This document shows positions 8,652 to 17,226 of a stretch of 64,000 nt of DNA, one piece after another. Every line of letters begins with the position of its first letter. Position 1 is the first letter of the stretch. A program made the translations under genes and the position numbers. The stretch is from Capnocytophaga stomatis (lineage in GTDB: Bacteria > Bacteroidota > Bacteroidia > Flavobacteriales > Flavobacteriaceae). Under the pieces are notes generated by a model. The model made no database searches. It saw nothing but the letters and a program-made list of their open reading frames with translations, and was not told the DNA's origin. The stretch is taken from contig NZ_CP022387.1 of assembly GCF_002302635.1 (NCBI RefSeq), positions 2,604,001 through 2,668,000 on the forward strand, read 5' to 3'.

Positions 8652-9292
8652 CCAACAAAGGCAGGCTATATCAGCGGAAAAACGCTGTAAAAACCTATTC
8701 GGAATATCTTGAAGAGGGCAAAGTACCATACAAACGAGCGGTAAACACGGGGACTTTTGTAAAAGGTGAAACCACCAAAGGCATTTCGCAATTACCGGCT
8801 ATGGAAAACCATTTGAAAAGTTCGCGTACGCTTTATTTTATTAGAAATACGTTGGATATTTATGGGAGTTTATCGAGTTTGGTAGATTTTGCGGCAGGCG
8901 GAAAAGATGTTAATGCGGTAGCTGCCTCTGCGTTGAGTTTTCTTGATAAAAGCTTGGAAGTGAGAACCTTGCTGTTTGCTTTTGGAAAAATAACGTTGGA
9001 TGTAATGCAGACGCCTGTAAAAGAGTTTTTTGAGGATATGAGAAATGCGAGTGTGAAGGAGATGAACGCAATGAAATTTAAAGGTATAACAGACCTTAGG
9101 GATTTTGTTGAGTCAGATGTTTTCTTAATGGAAAAATACCATGTAATACCAATTAGTTACCAAACAATGCAAGATTTACTGAATGGTAAAATCAAAAAAC
9201 AAAAAGATTTAAAATCAGCGTATAATGAAGTTATTATTCTTTATAAAGAAATAGAAGACGGAATTTTAATTGATTCATTTTTTGTTAAATAA
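8645..9292 (+). pseudogene. Toxin cassette C, 5'-truncated effector fragment
   Basis: Open for 215 codons from a GTG that overlaps the immunity stop. The start codon is doubtful, since the frame simply continues out of the conserved immunity 3' end. Residues after ~50 (AMENHLKSSRTLYFIRNTLDIYGSLSSLV) match the toxin domain of the PAAR-like effector at 3982 more closely than cassette B does. The shared segment ITLDVMQTPVKEFFEDM is diagnostic. It ends with the family tail (SYQTMQDLLNG...ILIDSFFVK). The PAAR-like and middle domains are missing, so this is probably a displaced C-terminus of an earlier effector. The entry is called a pseudogene because of the truncation, although the remaining frame is intact. 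Confidence 0.7.
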
Positions 9293-9297
9293 ATAAG

Positions 9298-9921
9298 ATG
9301 ATGAAAGAAATGTTTTATTTTTTTATAACTCTATTTTTGATGAGTTGTAGTGTGGGTAAACAGATTGCGTTGATTCAGAAAAGTGATGATACGCCTATAA
9401 GAATAACCATTTCGGATTATTCAAGTCAAAAGAAAATTACAATTGTATTACGTAAAAAATTAGTTTTAAAAAATGTGAGTACGAGACATTTAAGAACCAA
9501 CATTGGATATTTTGTATATAATAATACTGATTTTGAACTTCTTACTGCACGTCTTGTTGAATTGAATGAAAAATATAATCGTTTTATTACATTAAAATCA
9601 AGAAATGAAATTTCATTATCACCTTTAAGTAACAAAGAAGTCATTTATGAAATATGGAAACACATAGAAAAATTTGATTCTGGAGGTATAGTTTATAAAA
9701 GTTTAAAGCAATATCTTACATTAGGGAAACACCCTATTAGAGAAAATGGATTGACAGGAGAAAAGTATGAGGATACAATGGTTTTATATTACGAAGAGCC
9801 TTTTTCCGAGTTCAAGCGCAAAAACCCCGAGTTATTAGAATTTTTAACCAAAGGTGATAGCATTGAGTTAGAGGTTATTAGTCCCGTAAAACAAAAGTAT
9901 AAGTTTAAAGCAGAGTGGTAG
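9298..9921 (+). CDS. Immunity-type lipoprotein 4
   Basis: A 207-residue lipoprotein with lipobox LMSC (Cys17 from ATG 9298; an in-frame ATG at 9301 is equally possible). It follows the stop of cassette C by 5 bp. Its variable part differs from members 2, 3 and 5, consistent with pairing to the different toxin type of cassette C. The last 43 residues are the constant block shared by all five. Its stop is again fused directly to a toxin cassette. Confidence 0.8.
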   Translation: MMKEMFYFFITLFLMSCSVGKQIALIQKSDDTPIRITISDYSSQKKITIVLRKKLVLKNVSTRHLRTNIGYFVYNNTDFELLTARLVELNEKYNRFITLKSRNEISLSPLSNKEVIYEIWKHIEKFDSGGIVYKSLKQYLTLGKHPIRENGLTGEKYEDTMVLYYEEPFSEFKRKNPELLEFLTKGDSIELEVISPVKQKYKFKAEW

Positions 9922-9926
9922 TAAAT

Positions 9927-10780
9927 ATGGTTGAATTTTATGAAAATGAGTACGTTACAATCATAGAAGACGAGGTTAAAAATGAAATAAGAAACCAAAT
10001 TATATCAAAATCAGAGGAAAAAATTAAAGAAAAAGCAGACGCAATCAAGAAAAATGCTTCTTCCAAAAAAGTCCAACCCATCGCTTTGACACGGGTTGAT
10101 AAGGTTTCTTTTCAGCAGAAGTACAAGTCGTATGCTGATGCTTTTAAGGGTTCGGTAAGTGACGGAAAATGTGCTATTAACGGAAAAAAATATCGTTACA
10201 TCACGATTATTTTTCCAAAGAACAGGCTAAAAAACAACGAACTGCGAACAGGAAAAACAATATTGCTTTTCGGGAGACGTTTTACGAGTCTACTCCGTTG
10301 AAAGCCAAGGCGCTTTATGTAGCCAAAGATGCGTTGAATATTTTCGGAGATATGTATGACTTGGTTCAGGCGGCTTCATCGACCAAAAGTGGGGAGGCGG
10401 ATATGACCTCTGGTATAATCACCACGGCACTGGGAACCAACTTTTTAGGCGGACTTTTGGTGAATATCACCCTAAATATTTTAAACCAACCGCTGAAAGA
10501 ATTTATGGCAGAAGGTTTAGAAAGAGACAAAAAAGAGTTGGATAAGGTGAAGTTTAGAGGAAGAAGAGATTTTATAGAAGCCCTCAATACTTATGCCTTT
10601 TTGAGAGATATTTATAAAACAAAGCCCATCAGTTTTCAAGTAATGCAAGGATTGCTCACTGGGACTATAAAAAAAATTGAAGGCTTAAAGTCAGGATATG
10701 AAGAAGTTACCATTGTTTATAAAGAAGTTGAAGACGGGATTTTAATAGATACGTTTTTTGTAAACACAGAAAAAAAATAA
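9927..10780 (+). pseudogene. Toxin cassette D, copy of cassette B with a frameshift
   Basis: From ATG 9927 (GTG 9915 also in frame) the product follows cassette B closely as far as DGKCAINGKK. There the DNA reads CGG-A7-TATC where cassette B reads CGGT-A7-TATC, a one-base loss near 10182-10190. The first frame then runs out to 10301 with unrelated residues, and the cassette B frame resumes and stays open from about 10298 to 10780 (KAKALYVAKDALNIFGDMYDL...). The gene is split into two frames and lacks a PAAR-like domain. The shift sits at a 7-A run, so slippage could restore it, but plain decay is the simpler reading. Confidence 0.8.
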
Positions 10781-10784
10781 GGTT

Positions 10785-11408
10785 ATGAAAAAGTATATTT
10801 TAACCATTGTAACCTTGTTTTTAATAGGTTGCAGTGCAGGTAAACATGTTCAGCTAATACAGGAGGGCAATGAAAATGTAGAAATAGTTTTTTATGGTTA
10901 TAAAAATATTCAAAATGCCTCTATCTACTTACGTAAAAAAATAAATTTAAAAAATCAATATATCAGATTCGCAGATGTTAGGATAAATTATTTTATTGAG
11001 AGAGAAAAAGTTTCTGATATTTACGCCTCTCCTATGGATTATGGTGATGATGGTAATTTGTACATTATAGGTAGCGGTAAAGGGGAAGAATTTTACAAGA
11101 TTAACATTTCCCCTTTTCGAGAACGAAGGGTTATTTATGAGATAAATATGTATATGAGGAATTTTAAGTTTGAAGGTATTTATAGAGGTTTGGAACAATA
11201 CATACCTTTGGGCAAGCATCCTCTTGAAAAAAACGAATTGACAGGGGAAACGTATGAAAATAAAAGAGTTCTTTCTTACCAAGAACCCTTTTCCGAATTC
11301 AAACGCAAAAACCCAGAGTTGTTAGAATTTTTAACCAAAGGTGATAGCATTGAATTAGAGGTTATTAGTCCTGTAAAACAAAAATACAAGTTTAAAGCAG
11401 AGTGGTAG
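10785..11408 (+). CDS. Immunity-type lipoprotein 5 (last of the array)
   Basis: A 207-residue lipoprotein with lipobox LIGC (Cys16), starting 4 bp after cassette D. It is closest to members 2 and 3, as expected if it pairs with a cassette-B-type toxin. It ends with the 43-residue constant block (Gln replaces the first Glu). After its stop the frame continues for about 20 codons (GKAKIIERIHKKTEKF) before a stop, possibly a last trace of another cassette. The T6SS structural genes begin 250 bp further on. Confidence 0.8.
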   Translation: MKKYILTIVTLFLIGCSAGKHVQLIQEGNENVEIVFYGYKNIQNASIYLRKKINLKNQYIRFADVRINYFIEREKVSDIYASPMDYGDDGNLYIIGSGKGEEFYKINISPFRERRVIYEINMYMRNFKFEGIYRGLEQYIPLGKHPLEKNELTGETYENKRVLSYQEPFSEFKRKNPELLEFLTKGDSIELEVISPVKQKYKFKAEW

Positions 11409-11553
11409 GGAAAGCAAAGATTATTGAGCGAATACATAAAAAAACAGAAAAATTTATAATTAGTGAATAATGAATTAACAATTGTAGATTGAATCTGTCA
11501 TTAATTTTTTTACGTCAAAGGATAATTGCAAAAAATAAAAAAAATAAAATTTA

Positions 11554-11584
11554 TTTGTTTATATCAAAAATAATCGTAAATTGC
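11554..11584 (+). promoter_or_regulatory. Bacteroidota-type promoter for tssD
   Basis: TTTG at 11554-11557, a 19-bp spacer, then TAAATTGC at 11577-11584 (one base off the TAnnTTTG consensus). It lies about 70 bp upstream of the tssD start in a 249-bp AT-rich gap that otherwise shows nothing coding. Confidence 0.5.
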
Positions 11585-11657
11585 ACTCGTTAAATGGGTA
11601 ACGATTTACGTTTTACATTTTAACAATAAAATGAGTTTTAATTAAAAAAATTAGTCT

Positions 11658-12050
11658 ATGGCATTCAGCTCAACATTAAACTTAGGAGGAAAAGAGTATG
11701 ATATTCTTGATTGTAAATACTCTCTTCGCAGAGATGTAGATTCAAAAGGAAGACCTTCATCAAACATTTACGGAGGGCGTATTACAGTTCGTGTAGAATC
11801 TACTGCTGACACGACCATTATCGAACAAATGGTCAATATGTACAAGCCTTTTTCAGGAAGTATCGTATTTAAAAAAGGAGATGAGGATGCAAAAATGAAA
11901 GAGTTATCTTTCGAGAATGCATATATCATTGAATTTGAAGAAGGTATTGACACGGTAGGAACAACACCAATGTCACTTTGCATCACTATTTCTGCACAAA
12001 TTATTAAAATAGGAAATGCAGAGCATCAAGAGAATTGGCCGAAAAGTTAG
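11658..12050 (+). CDS. tssD: T6SS tube protein TssD (Hcp), Bacteroidota type
   Basis: A 130-residue protein forming the hexameric rings of the inner tube that carries effectors. It begins MAFSSTLNLGGKEYDIL and contains GGRITVRVES and SLCITISAQIIKIG, the hallmarks of the Bacteroidota Hcp family, which is short and lacks a signal peptide. It has its own promoter and is followed by a hairpin terminator, so it is probably made in excess over the sheath genes tssB and tssC that follow on the same strand. Confidence 0.93.
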   Translation: MAFSSTLNLGGKEYDILDCKYSLRRDVDSKGRPSSNIYGGRITVRVESTADTTIIEQMVNMYKPFSGSIVFKKGDEDAKMKELSFENAYIIEFEEGIDTVGTTPMSLCITISAQIIKIGNAEHQENWPKS

Positions 12051-12071
12051 TTTTCTTTAAAAACAGAGAAT

Positions 12072-12105
12072 AAGTGCCTAACTGTTTGTCAGGCACTTTT
12101 CTTTT
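12072..12105 (+). terminator. Hairpin terminator/attenuator between tssD and tssB
   Basis: The stem AAGTGCCT (12072-12079) pairs with AGGCACTT (12091-12098) around an 11-nt loop and is followed by TTTTCTTTT. Partial read-through would give high tssD and lower tssBC expression. Confidence 0.75.
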
Positions 12106-12141
12106 ATTAAGTATAAAGATTAAAAATATAATATAAAGATT

Positions 12142-12600
12142 ATGAGTATTTTAGATTATGGCATTGGAGGTAATGAAGTCAAAAGAGATGCTTCAGAAGC
12201 TATTGCTAATATTCCTTCTAATCGCACGCTTTTAGTCGAAAAATTAACGGTAGAGGAACCTATGTTTCCTGAAACAATGGAAGGACTGACCACAATTGAG
12301 GCTGTCTTTGATGCGTTTCGTCCTAATGTTGATGTTGAGTTTGAAACTGCGGAAGGAGAGCCTGTTCAAGAGAATTTCGTTTTCCGAAACACGGGAGATT
12401 TTCAGGTTAAAAACTTAACAAGTCAAAGTCCTTTTTTAAAAAAGTTAGAAATTCAACGTGATTTCTATACAAAATTGGTAAAGCAACTTCGTACCAATAA
12501 AATTTTACAACGTGCCTTAGAAAATGAAGAAACAAAAAAGGCGTTTATTCAGGCACTTACTCAGTTGAAACTAGAGTTGGATGCAGCTTCTAAATCCTAA
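12142..12600 (+). CDS. tssB: T6SS contractile sheath small subunit TssB
   Basis: A 152-residue protein, the small sheath subunit that pairs with TssC around the Hcp tube in the cytoplasm. Recognisable segments are the early strand-rich VEKLTVEEPMFPETMEGLTTIEAVFDAF, then FRNTGDFQVKNLTSQSPFLKKL and a helical C-terminus. Position between tssD and tssC supports the call. The tssC ATG follows 13 bp after the stop. Confidence 0.92.
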   Translation: MSILDYGIGGNEVKRDASEAIANIPSNRTLLVEKLTVEEPMFPETMEGLTTIEAVFDAFRPNVDVEFETAEGEPVQENFVFRNTGDFQVKNLTSQSPFLKKLEIQRDFYTKLVKQLRTNKILQRALENEETKKAFIQALTQLKLELDAASKS

Positions 12601-12613
12601 AAAACTGATTTAT

Positions 12614-13993
12614 ATGGAACAGAAACAACAAAACAATCAAAATATCACTTCTGAGAAGGTACGAGAACAAGTTTCCGAATCATTTTCGCAATCAGCCTTA
12701 GACGAAGCTCTTACGGGTCTTTCTCGTTTAGGAGGGTTTAATTTTTTGGAATCAGCTATTGATGGAATTCAAAATTTGAATCCCGAGCGTAAGGCTCGTA
12801 AGAAAATGTTCTTAGTAGAAGAACAAAAGGAAGCCGAGCGAAAAGAATTGGCTGAAAAAATAGATCTTTGGATTGATTTATTAACACAAAGTGATTCTAT
12901 AGCTGAAATGGTTGATAAAAGCCAGAGCCAAGCGGATGCAACATCTGAATTGTTGGCAAAAAATCAGCTTACTGTGGTAGAGTCAGTTCGTGATTTGGAG
13001 AAATCATATCGTTCCGTACAGGCGTTTTATAAAAATACTGAATTGGATAAACTAACAAACGTTACCATTGTAAACGCCTCAGTAGAACAATTGTCTGATT
13101 TAGACAATTCACAGTTTATTGACTTCATTTCTGATGAAATCAACCAAAATTATGATAGGTTAGACCTCCGTGAGAATTATTCTATCTTAGTGCTCCCTGG
13201 TTTTTTAGGCTCTAATAAAGTAGTTGAAAAATGGGCAAAAATTGCACACAATAATAAAGTGATGCTTTTTACAGATTTTGCAGATTTGGATAAACCAGAT
13301 GATGTAGTAGATTTATTCTTTTCTTCCAACTTAGCCAGTGGAGATGTTTTTAAAAGCAATGTGGTAATGAGTTGCAATTGGCTTATTGGAAGAGCTGCAT
13401 ATCGAGAAATCGGAGAAACAGAGGATTTACACGTATCTCCAGCATCTGCATTAGCAGGAAAAGTGTATTCAACATCCATTGCTCAGGTAGCAGCAGGTAA
13501 AAAACACGGCGGAATCAATGAGGTAGATGCCGTTACATTCCCTTTAAAGAAAAGTGAAATATCACAATTAGAGGCTATGGGATTAGTTCCTATGGTTAAT
13601 GAATATGGAAAAGTAATGGCATTTTCAGGAAAAACGCTTTTCAACGGAGATGACTTGGGATTACAAACCTATTCAGTAGTTAGGGTGTTTGACAGTGTAT
13701 CTAAAACGTCAATAGACTTTTTGAATCGAAGAGCTTTTGAGAATTGGAATTCAAGAACTTCACAGGATTTGAGAACTCAATTAGTTAAATATTTAGATAG
13801 TATCAAAGGACCTGGGAGACTTATTCAAGATTACAAGATTACGCGTTTTGAGCAAGACCCTAATCAAAAAGATAGGGTGTATTTGGATATTCATTTATCT
13901 CCATTCTTCCATACCAAAAGTTTTATCATCAAATTTGATGGAACTAAAGGAGACGATGGGAATAATTGGAATGTAGAGTACCAGCAAGATTAG
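12614..13993 (+). CDS. tssC: T6SS contractile sheath large subunit TssC
   Basis: A 459-residue protein that builds the sheath with TssB and is the substrate of ClpV disassembly. The start is placed at ATG 12614 (MEQKQQNNQN) instead of the upstream in-frame ATG at 12581, which lies inside tssB. Typical features are FIDFISDEINQNYDRLDLRENYSILVLPGF, MSCNWLIGRAAYREIG and a conserved C-terminal region (LRTQLVKYLDSIKGPGRLIQDYKI). The length is normal for the family. A strong terminator follows. Confidence 0.93.
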   Translation: MEQKQQNNQNITSEKVREQVSESFSQSALDEALTGLSRLGGFNFLESAIDGIQNLNPERKARKKMFLVEEQKEAERKELAEKIDLWIDLLTQSDSIAEMVDKSQSQADATSELLAKNQLTVVESVRDLEKSYRSVQAFYKNTELDKLTNVTIVNASVEQLSDLDNSQFIDFISDEINQNYDRLDLRENYSILVLPGFLGSNKVVEKWAKIAHNNKVMLFTDFADLDKPDDVVDLFFSSNLASGDVFKSNVVMSCNWLIGRAAYREIGETEDLHVSPASALAGKVYSTSIAQVAAGKKHGGINEVDAVTFPLKKSEISQLEAMGLVPMVNEYGKVMAFSGKTLFNGDDLGLQTYSVVRVFDSVSKTSIDFLNRRAFENWNSRTSQDLRTQLVKYLDSIKGPGRLIQDYKITRFEQDPNQKDRVYLDIHLSPFFHTKSFIIKFDGTKGDDGNNWNVEYQQD

Positions 13994-14025
13994 TAATTTT
14001 AGGGTTATATAAAATTTAAGAAGAA

Positions 14026-14060
14026 AAAGAGGCTATCAGTCGTGTAGCCTCTTTCTTTTT
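14026..14060 (+). terminator. Strong rho-independent terminator after tssC
   Basis: A perfect 10-bp stem, AAAGAGGCTA (14026-14035) with TAGCCTCTTT (14045-14054), a 9-nt loop and a T-rich tail. Confidence 0.9.
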
Positions 14061-14545
14061 ACAGAGAAAGGTAAACTTTTTTATTTGACAATTTGGTAAA
14101 AAACAGTGTTTAAAAAACTTTGTAAGGCATTATATTTTATAGATTTATAAGAGTTATGATGAAAGTAGCTTTATTATAACATTTTATACCCGAACAAAAT
14201 TATAGACTGCCGTTTTCATTTATCTTTACTTTAGTTCATAAAGAATGTGAGTTCGATATAAAAAACACAAATTTATTTGTAAAAAAGGAAATAGTTTTTT
14301 AATGTATTAAATATTTGAAAGGCATAGTTTAATCAAAATACACTCCCTGTATTGTTAGGTGATAAAATTACGTAACTGTGAAATACATCACGAATACCTT
14401 TAAAAAACAATGAAATTTAATGAGCAAATTTTCTATATTATATACAAAATCAAAGATTCGACGAGGTGTTAATTTAGTAAAAATTTTAATCGAATCGTCA
14501 CCCATTCTATTAAACAAGATAATGGCATAAAATCAAGAAATCGAA
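14061..14545. other. Intergenic AT-rich stretch, nothing recognised
   Basis: About 480 bp between the tssC terminator and a decayed effector start on the minus strand. There is no credible reading frame, hairpin or repeat on either strand. Confidence 0.6.
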
Positions 14546-14790
14546 AAGCAAAACTCTTGTAAGACTTCAGGTTTTCCTTCGTGAGGATTGAATTTCACTT
14601 CTGCCCCGTCTATTACAAAAAGTTGCGGTGGATTCGTTCGTATTCTTTTGTGGCGTTTTCAAAGGCTTTTTCATCTTCTCTAAGACTTTCCAATACATAC
14701 TCTGATACACTTCTTCATCCAAAAACTCCTTCAAAGGTTTTCAATTCAGGTAATTCTTCTTGTTTTTCTTTGTCTAAACTTCCCCGTAGG
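14546..14790 (-). pseudogene. Decayed N-terminus of a PAAR-like effector
   Basis: On the minus strand, downstream of tssR, three frames in succession give an effector-like start: LDKEKQEELPELKTF, then LESLREDEKAFENATKEYERI, then LFVIDGAEVKFNPHEGKPEVLQ. The last piece matches the opening of the PAAR-like domain in the effector at 3982 (IVVDGARYRFGAHLAELKVL), and the helical, Glu-rich lead also agrees. At least two frameshifts and a missing remainder make it non-functional. It shows that an effector gene once stood directly behind tssR. Confidence 0.55.
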
Positions 14791-14808
14791 ACTCTGTTTT
14801 TTTAATGA

Positions 14809-17223
14809 TTATGGTAAATTATCGGTGCTTATTTTATAGAAAATCTCTCCATTGGCTTTAAGTTGATTTTCAGTGGTAATAGCTTCTTCAAAACTTCTTT
14901 TTTTCTTTACAAAATACTCAATAAGATTGTCTAACTCTTTGTCAGACAGTTTTTTCTTATTACGTATATCTTTCACTTTTATCATTTGTAAATCAAAATT
15001 GGACGATACAAACCAAATAGACTGCTCCGTGGCTTGTGTGAGGGTTAATTTTTGAGTTTGCCGTTTTTTTGGAGGATACAACTTATTGTTTCTAACCCAT
15101 TTATAATAACTTTTTTGTAAAGATTTTCTTACTTTTCGTGTATTGAAATATTCAGGATTTTCTCCTGTTTTTTCTTCGGTAGAAGTTCCATCATCTTCTA
15201 AAAAAGATTTTTTTTCAGGTCTTTCATTTTTTTTGTTGCTGTACCTGTAGTCTACTTGTCGTTTGGTAATATCCGCAAGAAAATCGCGAACCGTATTAAT
15301 TTCTTCTTCTGAAAGTAACAAAAAATGAGTTCCGCCAATCCAATTCGCTTTTTTAATTTGTACTGAGGCAGGGAAAAGTGTATAAAGTTCTGTACCTGCC
15401 AGAGGCTTTGCAAATGCAGTGTTAGGAACATATTGAGGCGGAAGATTTTGCAAAGACATCCACGCTGGATTGATTTTACTTCGGGACATTCCCGATGCTA
15501 CGAATGATTTTTGTAGTTCATCTACCATATTTTGGGCATCGGATTGAATTTCTTCAATGAAAGAAGTAATTGAAGAAATTAATAAATCCTGTGACATTTG
15601 CTCTTTTTTCTTGGGGAAAACAATCCATCCTTGCCACATACTTCGTTTAGGAAAATCTAAACTATAAATATTTTCACCGCGTTCCACAAACAGGTTTTCT
15701 GTTCGAAGTTGTTGAGAATTTACCAAAAAGTCTTTTTTCTGTTTAATAATTTCTTGGGAGGAACGTGTGATAATGTCTTGAACTTGTAAAATAAAATTAT
15801 TAAACTTGTTTCCGGTATCTGAAAATAGCTGATATCCCAACACACGAGCATTTGAAGCAATAATGTTCTCAACTAAATATTTGTCTATTTGTTCTTTTTC
15901 ATTTCCACTTTCACCAAGCGTTATGATAAGATTATTTTCTTTACTATATTTTGACAACATTTGTGAGGCTCTCAAAGTAGCTGTCCAAGATTGTGCATTG
16001 GATAAAGGAATATCCTTTTTACTATCAGCTAATCTTTCCAATTCTTTTAAAGTCAAGTCAACATCTTTGGAAAGAGGGAATTCCAATAAAGTGTTGTTTT
16101 GCATTCCAAATCCCACAACAATACCTATTTGATAGAGGTATTCTTTTTTATTAGGTAATTGATTTTTAAGTTGATTGATGGCAACAACCAATTGTTCAAA
16201 ATTAGCAATTACATTTGACTGATTTTCAAAAGCAAAAACAATATTAATACGTTTTAAATCTGTTTTTAGTTTTTTGAACCGCCCATAAGTAATGGAATTT
16301 CCCGAAATACCATACACGTAATTGTGGCTATTGTCTATCACGTTGATGGGTACATATGTGTTAATATCAACCATTTCTCCACCTTGCTTCAAAGAGGTAA
16401 TAGGATTGAGTTCTGTAAAAGTGTCTCCTGTTTCAAAAGTAAAAGTACTATCCTGCTCAATAACTTTTTTAGATTTATCTGTCAATGAAATTTTTTCAAT
16501 AGATATTTCGGAGAGTTTGCTATAAAACGATGTTCCGTACGGAGTTATAAAGGAAGAGGAAGTCCACCCAGAAATAACATTTTTGGTATTTTCTGGATTA
16601 ATTTGTGATTTTACGAAAACCAAACTTTTACTACGGTCATTATTTTTTTTGTACAAGTACACCAAGGAATGCAGTGCTATTTTTTTGATGGGGTTTAATA
16701 ACTCTGGTTCTTTATAAAGTATCAAAGAATCTTTTGATAAAAAATTCTCTGCTTGAGATAGGGGATTTCCATTTTTTATCATTGTTATCATTTTGTAAGT
16801 TCTTCCTGAGGCAATATCAGTTAAAGCCTGCGAAGATAATAGCAGATTGTCTTGATGTATCCAACCATAATATTCAATCTGTTTTCTGTTTTTTAAAGAA
16901 TTATTTTCAATAATATCAGGAGCATATTTTATTACCCTTAGAAACTCTCCTTTTTTTCCAATAACCAAAAAGGCTTCCAAGTAAGAGGCTTTTTTCAAGA
17001 CCACTTTTCCGCCTGGATTGTAATGTGTAGGATTGTCATCGCGATCAGAGAACACTATCCAAGGCGTTCTTTTTCCTAAAGTTCGTTTTACTTCTTGATC
17101 ACAACAAAAGTTTTGAGTATAGATTTTAGGTGTTTTTTTTGCACGTGTCAATGGTGTTATAGGAGAACATCCTGTTATACTTGCTGTTATGATGAAAAAA
17201 AGAATATAAAAAAGAGGCTTCAT
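14809..17223 (-). CDS. tssR: T6SSiii membrane-complex protein TssR
   Basis: An 804-residue protein with a lipoprotein-type signal (ITGC, Cys19), so it is exported and envelope-anchored. In Bacteroidota, TssR is one of five proteins (TssN, Q, O, P, R) that replace the TssJLM membrane complex. A central part (INIVFAFENQSNVIANFEQLVVAINQL, followed by IGIVVGF) has the alternating strand/helix pattern of a von Willebrand-like fold, and the C-terminal ~200 residues are charged and carry several Trp (SYYKWVRNN, QSIWFVSS). It is the last gene of a five-gene minus-strand run from tssK. The assignment rests on size, signal, place and general resemblance to the TssR family. Confidence 0.8.
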   Translation of the reverse strand: MKPLFYILFFIITASITGCSPITPLTRAKKTPKIYTQNFCCDQEVKRTLGKRTPWIVFSDRDDNPTHYNPGGKVVLKKASYLEAFLVIGKKGEFLRVIKYAPDIIENNSLKNRKQIEYYGWIHQDNLLLSSQALTDIASGRTYKMITMIKNGNPLSQAENFLSKDSLILYKEPELLNPIKKIALHSLVYLYKKNNDRSKSLVFVKSQINPENTKNVISGWTSSSFITPYGTSFYSKLSEISIEKISLTDKSKKVIEQDSTFTFETGDTFTELNPITSLKQGGEMVDINTYVPINVIDNSHNYVYGISGNSITYGRFKKLKTDLKRINIVFAFENQSNVIANFEQLVVAINQLKNQLPNKKEYLYQIGIVVGFGMQNNTLLEFPLSKDVDLTLKELERLADSKKDIPLSNAQSWTATLRASQMLSKYSKENNLIITLGESGNEKEQIDKYLVENIIASNARVLGYQLFSDTGNKFNNFILQVQDIITRSSQEIIKQKKDFLVNSQQLRTENLFVERGENIYSLDFPKRSMWQGWIVFPKKKEQMSQDLLISSITSFIEEIQSDAQNMVDELQKSFVASGMSRSKINPAWMSLQNLPPQYVPNTAFAKPLAGTELYTLFPASVQIKKANWIGGTHFLLLSEEEINTVRDFLADITKRQVDYRYSNKKNERPEKKSFLEDDGTSTEEKTGENPEYFNTRKVRKSLQKSYYKWVRNNKLYPPKKRQTQKLTLTQATEQSIWFVSSNFDLQMIKVKDIRNKKKLSDKELDNLIEYFVKKKRSFEEAITTENQLKANGEIFYKISTDNLP

Positions 17224-17226
17224 TGG

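Noticed and set aside
14581-14805. 74-codon plus-strand frame between tssC and tssR
   Set aside because: The minus strand of the same DNA reads as a decayed PAAR-like effector, which explains it better.
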